Assembly: GCA_016776505.1 (NCBI GenBank)
Contig: JADHTG010000015.1
Coordinates: forward strand, 1 to 55,097
From: Bacteroidota bacterium
GTDB lineage: Bacteria; Bacteroidota; Bacteroidia; CAILMK01; JAAYUY01
Direction of reading: 5' to 3'
DNA length: 55,097 nucleotides
Below the pieces are notes generated by a model. The model worked only from the letters and a program-made list of their open reading frames with translations. It was not told where the DNA came from and ran no database searches. The first letter of the stretch is position 1. Every line of letters starts with the position of its first letter. The position numbers were made by a program, and so were the translations under genes. This document shows positions 27,310 to 36,190 of this stretch, piece by piece.

Positions 27310-29355
27310 TTAGCCTAATTTTTCAACCTCCACCATACAATCATGAAAAGCAGCTCCATGTCCCATGTCTGTTTCCCTTCCTTTGGAAAGCAGGTTGGGA
27401 GTTCCTCCTTCCTGCAACCACCAGCCATTGTAGATGGAAACACAACCCAGGCGGAGTCCGAAATCAAAACGGGCTTCGATCTCAAGACTTCCCCTGTCAT
27501 TGAACACTTTTACTAAATCACCATGCTTAATACTTCTTTCTTTTGCATCATATGGATTAATATGGACAAATGGTTTTTCATCGAACTGGGAAATAGACTT
27601 CAAATTTCCAAACTGGGAATGGATGCGATTTTTTGTATTGGGTGTCAATAATTGCAACGGGAATTCTGAAGTACTCTCGTTTTCAACGGGTTCAGTGTAA
27701 TCCGCTAAAGGATTAATTCCCCACAACTTTTCAACCTGTTCTGAGAAAAGTTCAATTTTTCCTGAAGCAGTTTTGAACTTGAAATCAGCAAAAGCAATTT
27801 CTTCGTGATTATGAGCGAGTTGAGGTCCTTCCTTTAACTTTTCCCAATTGATTTCAGGATGTTTTTTCAATATATTTTTCAGCCACCTTTCAATGCTTTC
27901 ATCATCGGGAGCAGGAATATTTTCCTGTATTAATGCTTTATCAAAACCAAGCTTATGGGCTAATTCCCAATAGATTTCAGTTTCAGGTTTTACTTCATCG
28001 GGAGGATTGGTGACTTTTTGCTTTAACTGGATGTAGGGATTCCAGTAAGAACCAATGATATCGGATTGCTCAAACATGTTTTTTGCAGGTAAAACCAGGT
28101 CAGCCTCCAGGGCTGTATCGGTCATGAATTGATCGATAAGCACGGTATATTCCATTTTCCGAATGGCTGCCAAAACCGTATTTGTGTCTGGATTTTGTGC
28201 AACAGGATTTCCTCTTTCCACCCAAAGCATTTTTAATTCAGGACCAGTTGAGTTCAGCATATTTTCTCCTAAATTCGCCATACTGATTGAACGTCTGAAT
28301 GGTGCATCATTATCATGGTCAGGATAATAGGATAGAGGTTCTTTCACTTCATCAAATACATAAGACTGCAAATTTGCATAATGGAAATTTGCACCCGACT
28401 TGCCAATATTACCTGTAATAATTTGTAATGCAAGAATTGCCCTGATTGTTTGTCCGCCATTGCTGAATCGCTGCATGCCATAACCCGGGGCAATGGTCAT
28501 AGGTTTGGTGCTTCCAATTTCTTCTGAAAATTTTAAAATGAATTCTTTTTTGACTCCTGTTATCTTCACAGTTTTCTCTATAGAGAATTGCTTAACATGC
28601 TTTTTAAATTCGTCAAAACCATGAACATGCTTTTCGATAAATTCATTATCAATCTGATCATTTTCAATTAGAATATTAGCAATGCACAAAGCAAGCGCAG
28701 CATCTGTTCCGGGTTTGGGCTGAATTAATAAATCGGCTCGCTCTGAGCTCTCCGTTTTTCGGGGATCAATGACAATGACTTTGGCTCCATCGACCTGTGC
28801 TTTCTCTACGAAAATCATTTGCTGCACATTGGTTTCAGCTGGATTTTTCCCCCAGAAAATGATCAGCCTGGCATGTTTCAGATCCCATGGGGCATTGTGT
28901 TTGTTTTCACCCAGTGTCAATCGGACTGCTTCCAATCCTGCAGGCCAGCAAAGGTCTCCGTAGTGCAGTGTACAACCACCGAACAATTTCCAGAAATTGC
29001 TGCTGACATTATTTAGCAAACCGGCCATTCCACTTCCAGTGAGGAAAAAGACGCTGTGGTTTCCAAACTCTTCTTTGAAATAAGTCAACTTTTCTATAAG
29101 CAAAGAATAAGCGTCTTCCCAAGCGATTCTTTCAAATCTTCCTGTCTCTTTGTCTTTAACTAATGGATATAATAATCGGTCCGAAGAATTTGCTCTTTCC
29201 ACATAGCTCAATCCTTTGAGGCATACACCTTCGGGCGTTGTCTTATTTTCAGGATGAGGTTCAATATGGACTACTTTATTATCATCCACATGAACAATGA
29301 AGCTACAAGTGCTGTAGCAGTTGCGGGGGCAGGCGGTTGAGTGCTTGTTTTTCAA
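27310..29355 (-). CDS. Molybdopterin oxidoreductase catalytic subunit (DMSO reductase family)
   Basis: 681 aa. The N-terminal Mo-bisMGD domain carries one 4Fe-4S motif with C9, C13, C17 and C45 (CPRNCYSTC...C). The molybdopterin core is visible in WAGLEA-type residues, IIFWGKNPAETN, VIDPRKTESSERADL, PGTDAALALC, and APGYGMQRFSNG. The C-terminal cofactor-binding domain includes NPYDAKERSIKHGDLVKVFN. C136 in HYGDLCWPAG is a candidate molybdenum ligand (inferred). There is no Tat signal, so a cytoplasmic location is expected. Its natural partner is the DmsB-DmsC fusion gene 3.7 kb away. Substrate is not assignable: polysulfide, thiosulfate, S- or N-oxides and formate-like activities are all possible for this family. 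Confidence 0.85.
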   Translation of the reverse strand: MKNKHSTACPRNCYSTCSFIVHVDDNKVVHIEPHPENKTTPEGVCLKGLSYVERANSSDRLLYPLVKDKETGRFERIAWEDAYSLLIEKLTYFKEEFGNHSVFFLTGSGMAGLLNNVSSNFWKLFGGCTLHYGDLCWPAGLEAVRLTLGENKHNAPWDLKHARLIIFWGKNPAETNVQQMIFVEKAQVDGAKVIVIDPRKTESSERADLLIQPKPGTDAALALCIANILIENDQIDNEFIEKHVHGFDEFKKHVKQFSIEKTVKITGVKKEFILKFSEEIGSTKPMTIAPGYGMQRFSNGGQTIRAILALQIITGNIGKSGANFHYANLQSYVFDEVKEPLSYYPDHDNDAPFRRSISMANLGENMLNSTGPELKMLWVERGNPVAQNPDTNTVLAAIRKMEYTVLIDQFMTDTALEADLVLPAKNMFEQSDIIGSYWNPYIQLKQKVTNPPDEVKPETEIYWELAHKLGFDKALIQENIPAPDDESIERWLKNILKKHPEINWEKLKEGPQLAHNHEEIAFADFKFKTASGKIELFSEQVEKLWGINPLADYTEPVENESTSEFPLQLLTPNTKNRIHSQFGNLKSISQFDEKPFVHINPYDAKERSIKHGDLVKVFNDRGSLEIEARFDFGLRLGCVSIYNGWWLQEGGTPNLLSKGRETDMGHGAAFHDCMVEVEKLG

Positions 29356-29436
29356 AACTAAAATTGATATTCAACTTGCTTGTGGAGTACAAAATTGCAT
29401 AAAAAGGGTTAAAATGAAGTGCAGTTCTACAGATAA

Positions 29437-29467
29437 GATTTGACAACTTTCAAAAAGTTGTCAAATC
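29437..29467. repeat. Perfect 14-bp inverted repeat
   Basis: GATTTGACAACTTT (29437-29450) and AAAGTTGTCAAATC (29454-29467) are exact reverse complements around CAA. The TTTGACAACTTT family of palindromes is a common interspersed element in Bacteroidota. A regulatory hairpin or a DNA-binding site between the divergent genes is an alternative. Confidence 0.5.
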
Positions 29468-29614
29468 TCCAATCGGATAACAGATACCTCCTTATTGTCG
29501 GTATTTCAGAAAAGAAAATGTTTGGACTTTTTTCACCCATCTGAGTCACAACATGAGGACTCAGAATAGTAACTAAATGCTATTCAAAAAGGATTTGAAT
29601 ATCCAGGATTGTAA

Positions 29615-29648
29615 TTGAATTACCAATTTTACAATTTTAGTATCTTTG
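29615..29648 (+). promoter_or_regulatory. Promoter of the PAS histidine kinase gene
   Basis: TATCTTTG (29641-29648) is an exact -7 consensus. TTG at 29615-29617 is 23 nt upstream, at the long edge of the usual spacing. The ATG follows at 29676. Confidence 0.5.
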
Positions 29649-29675
29649 CTCTAAAATTAAGATACATAACTAATT

Positions 29676-30896
29676 ATGAATTTCACAGAAGATACATTTG
29701 AATCTGAGAATTCGAAAAACAAGTCAAAGTTAAGAGAGGAAATCGATCTGCTTAAAGAAGAATTAATAATTCAAAAGGAGGTCTCCTTTAAAGCAGGTAT
29801 TTTACAGGGAGATATTACAATTAAAACGCTGTTGGAATCCCTTTCAGAAGCGGTAGTAATTATAGATTCCGACTCAAGAATTATCCTGATAAATAAAATA
29901 GCGGAGAATATATTTGGTTACAAACAAGATGAACTTGTGGGCAAACAATTATCCCTATTAATTCCTTCGAAATATCATACTGCACATGCATCCCACGTGG
30001 ATAAATACTATAGTGAACCCAGGATTCGGCAGATGGGTAAAGGAATTGATCTTACTGGAGTTCGCAAAAACGGGACAGAATTTCAGGTAGAAATCGGTTT
30101 GAGCAGCCTTGTTACGGATGCAGGCAGGCTAGGGCTTGCTTTTGTTTCAGATATTACAAAAAGAAAGGAATTGGAAAACCAGCTAAAAAAACAGAATGAA
30201 GAATTGGATTCATTTGCTCATACTGTTGCGCACGATTTGAAAGATACCCTGGTGGGTGTAGTTGGCTTCAGTGAACTTCTAACGGATGAAAGACATACAT
30301 TTACAGAGGAAGAAAGAAAATCCTATTTAAAAGAAATCGCATCCAGCAGTCGAAAACTTAGCAATATAGTAAGCGAGCTACTCCTTTTGGTAACCATCGT
30401 AAAACGGGATGTGGTCACTAGCGAGATTGAAATGAATCCCCTTATTAATGAAGTTGTAAAAAGACTAAACTATTTGATAGTAAAAAGTGATGCTAAAATA
30501 AAGATAGCAGAAAAATTACATTGCTCTTTTGGATACCCTGCCTGGATAGAAGAAATTTGGTTTAACTTTTTAAGTAATGCTATTAAATACGGAGGCTCTC
30601 CCCCCAAAATAGAAATTGGAAGTGAAATAGAGGAGAATGGCTTTGTCAAGTATTGGATTAAGGATAATGGGGACGGAATTGATCCTAAACACTTGAATAA
30701 AATATTTGAATCACCTGAAGAACTGGATCAAAGTATTATTAGAGGACATGGTTTAGGTTTATCTATTGTAAGGCAAATACTGGAAAAATTGAGTGGGTAT
30801 GCAAAAGTTGAAAGTGAATTAGGGAAAGGAAGTGAATTTAGTTTCTTTTTACCTCAAAAAAGAGCAATAACAAATTTGGAGGATAAAAAATCTTGA
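29676..30896 (+). CDS. PAS-domain sensor histidine kinase, orphan
   Basis: 406 aa, soluble. Residues 10-40 form a coiled coil. A PAS domain follows at about 45-165 (ALLSLLIPSKYHTAH-type, then GVRKNGTEFQVEIGLS). In it, H104 aligns by eye with the FixL heme-ligand region (Y-x3-H...Y). The HisKA H-box is AHTVAHDLKDTLVG with H186. The N-box is NFLSNAIKYGG (about 297-307), G1 KDNGDGID (329-336), and G2 GHGLGLSIV (357-365). An in-frame ATG at 29676 has a promoter upstream. No response regulator is next to it. The stimulus is unknown. In the H-box the usual N after DLK is D (DLKD), which may affect phosphotransfer. Confidence 0.85.
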   Translation: MNFTEDTFESENSKNKSKLREEIDLLKEELIIQKEVSFKAGILQGDITIKTLLESLSEAVVIIDSDSRIILINKIAENIFGYKQDELVGKQLSLLIPSKYHTAHASHVDKYYSEPRIRQMGKGIDLTGVRKNGTEFQVEIGLSSLVTDAGRLGLAFVSDITKRKELENQLKKQNEELDSFAHTVAHDLKDTLVGVVGFSELLTDERHTFTEEERKSYLKEIASSSRKLSNIVSELLLLVTIVKRDVVTSEIEMNPLINEVVKRLNYLIVKSDAKIKIAEKLHCSFGYPAWIEEIWFNFLSNAIKYGGSPPKIEIGSEIEENGFVKYWIKDNGDGIDPKHLNKIFESPEELDQSIIRGHGLGLSIVRQILEKLSGYAKVESELGKGSEFSFFLPQKRAITNLEDKKS

Positions 30897-30925
30897 AAAC
30901 AACCTCCTTATTAATCTATATCAAA

Positions 30926-32266
30926 TCATTCCTTTAAAAACATCTTTAGAAGAACTTCATCTGTCCGGATTATCTGTACAAAATAAATTCCTTCAGCTAA
31001 AGATGTAACATTTATTTCAGTTTCGGTATCATGCACAGAGAATGAATGAATCAGCTTGCCATTGATATCAAACAACTTAACTGCTGTTTCTTCTTCAATC
31101 GATTTAGTTATCGATATTTTTAACACAGTGGATACAGGATTTGGATAGATGAAAAAACGGTTTTTCATCAATTCAGTTTCATTAAGTCCGGCAGCATCCC
31201 TGGCTGTAATGTAATCTGTTTTAGTTGTATCGTGTTTGCTGGTGAATGAAATGACCTCCAGCTTCACAGAATACTTGCCGGGCTGTTTGAAGACTACATC
31301 AGGATTTTCCGTATTTTCATCAGTTCCATGCACAAATTCGATCGTATTGGGATTGAATGACCATATAAATGTACTAAGGGGCAATGCATTTTTAGATTGA
31401 TTCAGGAATGAAACAGTATCTTTTGTATTTGGCAGCAAATCAGATGCAATAAAATCAGCTACAACCGCTGTTGGATCATAAACATAGCGATATACATCAC
31501 GATAATTGACTTCATTGACTACATAAGACGCACCCTCACCCATTCCTTTTATTTCAAGTATAGGATACTTTTGATTTTTTGCCAGCCATTTATATTCCAC
31601 GGAATTATTGGAAAATCCGGTGGGTGAACCCCCAACATTTACAGTATCAGAAGCGATAAGAGTGGTTTTGAGTCTGATGCAATCAAAGGTTCCATAAGGT
31701 GTGGTGATCTTTCCCCAGCCATCCACTTCGTTGATACGGTAGCCTGATGTAGAATAAGTCGCCAGTGTAAGCAGGTTGACAGTAAAATGGAATGTGCTTG
31801 AATCCCGGTCACCATATTCCAGCGGAAATTGGTAAACCTCGTCTTTGTTGGTAAAGTAGGATGGCAGTGGAATGCCGCTAAAAGTAATTCCCATTCCTTC
31901 CCGGAGATATGCGCTTGAAGTCTTATCGTAGAAATCATACACATCGGTGAGCTGAACCACTCCCAGGTTCAAAGCTTCGGCTATTAGTACACCAAACTTT
32001 GTAAGTCCGAAAAAGTAAAAAGCATAGGGCGTTTTCAGGGCTGCTTTATATTCATTAAGCCTTTGTCGTTGAGGTTTTAGTGAACCAAAATCCCAGTTAT
32101 AGTTCGTGCCGGTGGCTTCAAAGTTACTGATGGATGCAGGGTCTGCAACGCTCATTCGGATAGTGTCATTTGCTTTAGGCAAGTCAGAAGAAAGGATAGA
32201 TATTTGTCCAAAACAAAGACTAAATGAAATAATGATTAACAGGGAAGGCAAAAGAATATTTTTCAT
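30926..32266 (-). CDS. Secreted PKD-domain protein with T9SS type A sorting domain
   Basis: 446 aa with a signal peptide (about 1-20). Residues about 265-355 form a PKD domain (DTVSFLNQSKNALPLSTFIW, then PGKYSVKLEVIS). The last 75 residues are the T9SS type A sorting domain, beginning FFIYPNPVSTVLKI and including LFDINGKLI and LAEGIYFVQI. It will be exported by the gldKLMN machinery and anchored or released at the surface. The N-terminal 250 residues are not recognised as a catalytic domain. Convergent with the kinase, 29 nt apart. Confidence 0.85.
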   Translation of the reverse strand: MKNILLPSLLIIISFSLCFGQISILSSDLPKANDTIRMSVADPASISNFEATGTNYNWDFGSLKPQRQRLNEYKAALKTPYAFYFFGLTKFGVLIAEALNLGVVQLTDVYDFYDKTSSAYLREGMGITFSGIPLPSYFTNKDEVYQFPLEYGDRDSSTFHFTVNLLTLATYSTSGYRINEVDGWGKITTPYGTFDCIRLKTTLIASDTVNVGGSPTGFSNNSVEYKWLAKNQKYPILEIKGMGEGASYVVNEVNYRDVYRYVYDPTAVVADFIASDLLPNTKDTVSFLNQSKNALPLSTFIWSFNPNTIEFVHGTDENTENPDVVFKQPGKYSVKLEVISFTSKHDTTKTDYITARDAAGLNETELMKNRFFIYPNPVSTVLKISITKSIEEETAVKLFDINGKLIHSFSVHDTETEINVTSLAEGIYFVQIIRTDEVLLKMFLKE

Positions 32267-32365
32267 GAGGGTGTTTAAAATAATTGTAAAATTACAATAA
32301 AATCAATCCCAAAGGTTGAAGAATATTAAATTCATCGGCTGTAAGAAATAAAATGTAGAATAGCG

Positions 32366-32373
32366 TATTTTTG
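32366..32373 (+). promoter_or_regulatory. -7 element upstream of the C69 dipeptidase
   Basis: TATTTTTG matches TAnnTTTG exactly, 26 nt before the ATG. No clear -33 TTG was found at standard spacing. Confidence 0.4.
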
Positions 32374-32399
32374 TCCTTCTCAAAATAAATTAGCAAAGT

Positions 32400-34022
32400 A
32401 TGAAAATAATCAAAACCTTATTTACAATTTATGTGACTCTAATTTCATGTAGTTTACTTTATGCACAAGTTGACAAAAGCGACTGGATGGGACTCTATCC
32501 TGAAGGATGTACTTCCATAACGGTCGGCAAGAAAGCTTCAACAGATGGTTCTGTCATGACGTCTCATACAGATGACAGTCATAAAACTCGCTCATGGATG
32601 GACATCCAGCCTGCAAAGGAACATAAGACCGGGACTTTAAAGCCCATGTACAAAAGGATTACTTCTGATGCATATGCAATGCCCAAATATGATCACCAGG
32701 AAATTGGCAGCATTCCGGAAGTGAAAAATACTTTTGGATACATCAATACGGCATATGCTTGCATGAATCAGTTTCAATTGGCAATGGGAGAATCCACATT
32801 TGGGGGTCGTGAAGAATTGCAATCTGATAAAGGCTTAATAGACTGCCAGCGACTTTGCCAGTTGATGCTGGAACGCTGTAAAACAGCCAGGGAAGCCATT
32901 AAACTGGCTGATGAGTTAACTAAACTTTATGGGTGGAATGATGCCGGTGAATGTTTGACCATTGCTGATAAAAATGAAGTCTGGCACTTTGAAATAGTGG
33001 GAGCCGGGAAAGACAAAACAGGTGCTGTTTGGGCTGCACAAAGGGTTCCTGATGATCACATAGCTGTTAATGCAAATGCAAGTACTATACGGGAAATTGA
33101 CCTTTCAAATCCAGATTATTATATGGCTTCAGCTAATGTATTTGAAGTGGCATCAGCAAATGGATGGTGGAAGGAAGGCGAAGTATTTCGTTTTTGTAAT
33201 GTGTATGCACCTGAAAGCAGATTATCAGTTGCTGCCCGGAGACGTGAGTGGCGTGTTTTTGATTTAGTGGCGCCTTCGCTAAAACTTAACCCAACTACCC
33301 AGGATTATCCTTTTTCAATTAAACCTGATAAAAAAGTTTCAAAAGCTGATCTGGTTAAAATTTTCAAAGATTATTATGAAGGAACACCCTATGATATGAC
33401 ACGACTGATTACGACAAAGGATAAAGAAGGAAAAAGCATTGTATCCCCTTTAGCCAATCCTCAAATGCCTTATGATGAACTGGAATTGCAACATGTTCAG
33501 GGTGGCTGGTATCATGTGGATAAAATAACAGGTCATATCCGGTTTTTAGGGGAACGAACCATTGCACGCTGGTATACCATGTATGCTACCATTATTCAAT
33601 GTCGTGATTTTTTACCTGATGAAATAGGAGGTGTCGTTTGGCTGGCACAGGATAATGTGGCTACTTCCATTTATATCCCTGTTTATTGTCAGGTAAGTGA
33701 TTTGCCAAAATCGTATAAAACACCCGGACGAACCAATGGCTTTACCCGCGAATCAGCCTGGTGGGTTTTTAATAGATTAGGTACTCTTGCTTGTCAGCGA
33801 TGGGGAGATATGCGTCATGATGTAGATGCAGTCTGGATTCCATGGCAATCAGAATTGTTTGAAAAGCAAGCTAGTATTGAAGAGCAAGCTTTGGCGATGA
33901 AAAGCAAAAAGAAAAGAATTGATTTCCTGACAAATTATACGAATGACTGGGGAAATAAGGTCGTTGACAAAGCCTGGGAATTAGGTGATTTTCTGTGGAC
34001 GAAATATGATGAGAAGTTTTGA
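32400..34022 (+). CDS. C69-family dipeptidase
   Basis: 540 aa with a signal peptide (1-22, ending YAQ), so exported. The family core is present: the segment CTSITVGKKASTDGSVMTSH begins with the candidate Ntn nucleophile C37, which in this family becomes the mature N-terminus after removal of the preceding residues. Further motifs are AMGESTFGGREEL, ITIADKNEVWHFEIVG and ARRREWRVFDLVAPSL. C69 enzymes hydrolyse a wide range of dipeptides. A periplasmic peptide-scavenging role is inferred from the export signal. It stands alone between the T9SS cargo gene and a repeat-containing gap. Confidence 0.88.
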   Translation: MKIIKTLFTIYVTLISCSLLYAQVDKSDWMGLYPEGCTSITVGKKASTDGSVMTSHTDDSHKTRSWMDIQPAKEHKTGTLKPMYKRITSDAYAMPKYDHQEIGSIPEVKNTFGYINTAYACMNQFQLAMGESTFGGREELQSDKGLIDCQRLCQLMLERCKTAREAIKLADELTKLYGWNDAGECLTIADKNEVWHFEIVGAGKDKTGAVWAAQRVPDDHIAVNANASTIREIDLSNPDYYMASANVFEVASANGWWKEGEVFRFCNVYAPESRLSVAARRREWRVFDLVAPSLKLNPTTQDYPFSIKPDKKVSKADLVKIFKDYYEGTPYDMTRLITTKDKEGKSIVSPLANPQMPYDELELQHVQGGWYHVDKITGHIRFLGERTIARWYTMYATIIQCRDFLPDEIGGVVWLAQDNVATSIYIPVYCQVSDLPKSYKTPGRTNGFTRESAWWVFNRLGTLACQRWGDMRHDVDAVWIPWQSELFEKQASIEEQALAMKSKKKRIDFLTNYTNDWGNKVVDKAWELGDFLWTKYDEKF

Positions 34023-34074
34023 GTCGCTCCTTGCTTTCGAGAAGCTTTCGCCACTACTATAGTTACTACACTGT

Positions 34075-34115
34075 CCCCCTCTATAATCTTTAGAGAGGGG
34101 GCTAGGGGGTGAGTG
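34075..34115 (+). repeat. Interspersed palindromic element, copy 2
   Basis: CCCCCTCT (34075-34082) pairs exactly with AGAGGGGG (34094-34101), followed by CTAGGGGGTGAGT shared with the copy at 22060-22104. Confidence 0.55.
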
Positions 34116-34318
34116 TCTAATTCCAAACTCCTAATAAACTCCATAAACGAACAAGCAAAAGCTAAACATTCAAAAAGCCTTTGGAATTTGATTATTGAGA
34201 TTTATTTGATAATTGGTTTTTGATGTTTGGGATTTCAAATTATTAATACCAGGTTGGATGGCAGAATTCCATCAATCACAAATCAATTTTCAATTCCAAT
34301 CATAAAACTTCAAATCCC

Positions 34319-34326
34319 TACCTTTG
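34319..34326 (+). promoter_or_regulatory. -7 element of the nucleotide-sugar dehydrogenase gene
   Basis: TACCTTTG matches TAnnTTTG, 46 nt before the ATG. The -33 position lacks TTG. Confidence 0.4.
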
Positions 34327-34372
34327 CCAATTCAATTTTTGATATTTTCCAATTTAATTTAAAGATTTTCTG

Positions 34373-36010
34373 ATGGCAACAAAGGAGATACATTCCATAA
34401 GTCCGGCAGCTGAGAAGTTTGTTATTCCAAAACAAAGTGAATATGCTGCTGAATTTACCCGTTTAAAACAGTTAGCTGACCAGGCGAAAAAAGAGGGAAA
34501 AGAAGTTGTAGTTGTGCTGGGTGTCGGATTCGTAGGTGCTGTCATGGCTTCTGTGGTGGCAGATACGGTGGATTCACAGGGAAAACCTTCCAAATTTGTG
34601 ATAGGCTGTGATTTGCCCGGTCCCGGCAGCTATTGGAAAATACCTATCATCAACAGGGGAGAACCACCAGTGAAAGCCGAGGATCCTGAAGTGTATGAAG
34701 TTATGAAAAGGGTGGTAAAACAGAAGAAAACTTTGACAGCCACTTTTAATAATGATTGTTTAAAACTAGCAGATGTGGTGGTAGTGGATGTGCAATGCGA
34801 TTTCCATAAAAAAGAATTGGGAAACATGCGGACAGGAGAAACGGATATAGCTGCACTGGAAGCAGCCATCAAAACCATAGGTGAAAAAATTCAGGCCAAT
34901 TGCCTGACACTGATAGAAACAACAGTTGCACCGGGAACGACTGAGTTGGTAGCCTGGCCCATTATGAAAAAAGCCTTTAAGAAAAGAGGGATCAAAACAA
35001 TTCCTTTATTATCACATAGCTATGAAAGGGTGATGCCCGGTAGGGAATATGTTTCCAGCATTCGTGATTTTTGGAGAGTTTGCGCAGGATGTGATCAAGA
35101 TGCGAAAAAGCGGATAGAAAAATTTCTCACTGAAGTGCTCAACACCAAAGAATATCCACTGACGGTTCTTGACCGGCCGATAGAATCGGAGACGGCAAAG
35201 ATCGTAGAAAATTCATACCGTGCAAGCATACTTGCCTTTATGAATGAATGGAGTTTATTTGCTGAACGAAATGGGGTGGACATTGTGAAAGTCTATAAAG
35301 CCATTAAAATGAGGCCGACTCATTCCAACATCATGTTTCCCGGACCCGGAGTAGGTGGTTATTGTTTACCAAAAGACGGTGGACTTGGATATTGGGCTTA
35401 TGAGCATATTCTGGGATTTAATGACGGGGATGATGTTTTTAAGATCACTCCATCAGCCATTGACATTAATGATACCAGGGCTTTACATGTAGCTGAACTG
35501 ACAAGGGATGCATTAAGAAATATTGATATTCATATTGCAGGTTCAGATATATTGATTTGTGGAGCCAGTTACAGACAAGATGTTGGGGACACCCGATATA
35601 GTGGCAGCGAGTTGGTTTTAAGAAGAATTAAGGAAATGGGTGGAGATGTAAGAGTACACGATCCATACGTTGATAATTGGATTGAGCTGGAGCAACAGGA
35701 TACATTCCCTAACTCCTGGAGCAAATATTTCAGGAAGCAGGAAGAACTGAAAGAGCTGAAAGTAAGTAAAAATCTAAAGGATGCTTTGGTCGATGCTGAA
35801 GCCATGATACTGGCTGTTCCCCACGAGGAGTACATGGATCTGAACCCGGATGATGTCTTTGAATGGGCCGGACAGGCTTTAGCTATTATCGATTGTTTTG
35901 GCATATTGGATGATGCAAAAATAAAAAGATATTTTGAGCTGGGATGTGAAGTAAAAGGATTAGGCCGCGGCCATATTCAGCATATTAAAAAAGAAGTCCT
36001 GCGGAAGTAA
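34373..36010 (+). CDS. UDP-glucose/GDP-mannose dehydrogenase family protein
   Basis: 545 aa, about 100 longer than typical family members because of an extended N-terminal NAD domain. The Rossmann motif GVGFVG is at 50-55. The substrate segment has IETTVAPGTTE, and the catalytic cysteine is C331 in GPGVGGYCLPKDGG. The C-terminal domain includes GASYRQDVGDTRYSGSELVL and VHDPYVDNW. The enzyme makes a nucleotide-activated uronic acid by two NAD-dependent oxidations. No polysaccharide cluster surrounds it, so the end product is not evident. The ATG at 34373 gives a hydrophilic N-terminal extension with no targeting signal. Confidence 0.9.
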   Translation: MATKEIHSISPAAEKFVIPKQSEYAAEFTRLKQLADQAKKEGKEVVVVLGVGFVGAVMASVVADTVDSQGKPSKFVIGCDLPGPGSYWKIPIINRGEPPVKAEDPEVYEVMKRVVKQKKTLTATFNNDCLKLADVVVVDVQCDFHKKELGNMRTGETDIAALEAAIKTIGEKIQANCLTLIETTVAPGTTELVAWPIMKKAFKKRGIKTIPLLSHSYERVMPGREYVSSIRDFWRVCAGCDQDAKKRIEKFLTEVLNTKEYPLTVLDRPIESETAKIVENSYRASILAFMNEWSLFAERNGVDIVKVYKAIKMRPTHSNIMFPGPGVGGYCLPKDGGLGYWAYEHILGFNDGDDVFKITPSAIDINDTRALHVAELTRDALRNIDIHIAGSDILICGASYRQDVGDTRYSGSELVLRRIKEMGGDVRVHDPYVDNWIELEQQDTFPNSWSKYFRKQEELKELKVSKNLKDALVDAEAMILAVPHEEYMDLNPDDVFEWAGQALAIIDCFGILDDAKIKRYFELGCEVKGLGRGHIQHIKKEVLRK

Positions 36011-36190
36011 TTATTTAATATCTATCTGACAAGCAGTATAAAATCAAACTGAGTTCAGTGAGGACGTTTGCTGGGTTTTCATATTAAGAAAAGATTCACA
36101 CATAATATTCCGATTAATATTCAGTTATTCCGGTAATTAAATTATATTTCTCAGGAATTTTATATTGAAAATTAATATAAAAAGACATCA

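Larger units (their letters stand above)
29356..29675. other. Divergent promoter region with a perfect palindrome
   Basis: 320 nt separate the molybdoenzyme from the PAS kinase, which diverge. The stretch holds a 14-bp perfect inverted repeat (29437-29467) and the kinase promoter (29615-29648). No gene is present. Confidence 0.55.
34023..34372. other. Intergenic stretch with palindromic element and promoter
   Basis: 350 nt without a gene. It contains copy 2 of the interspersed palindrome (34075-34115) and a -7 element (34319-34326) for the following dehydrogenase. The rest is AT-rich and featureless to me. Confidence 0.55.
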
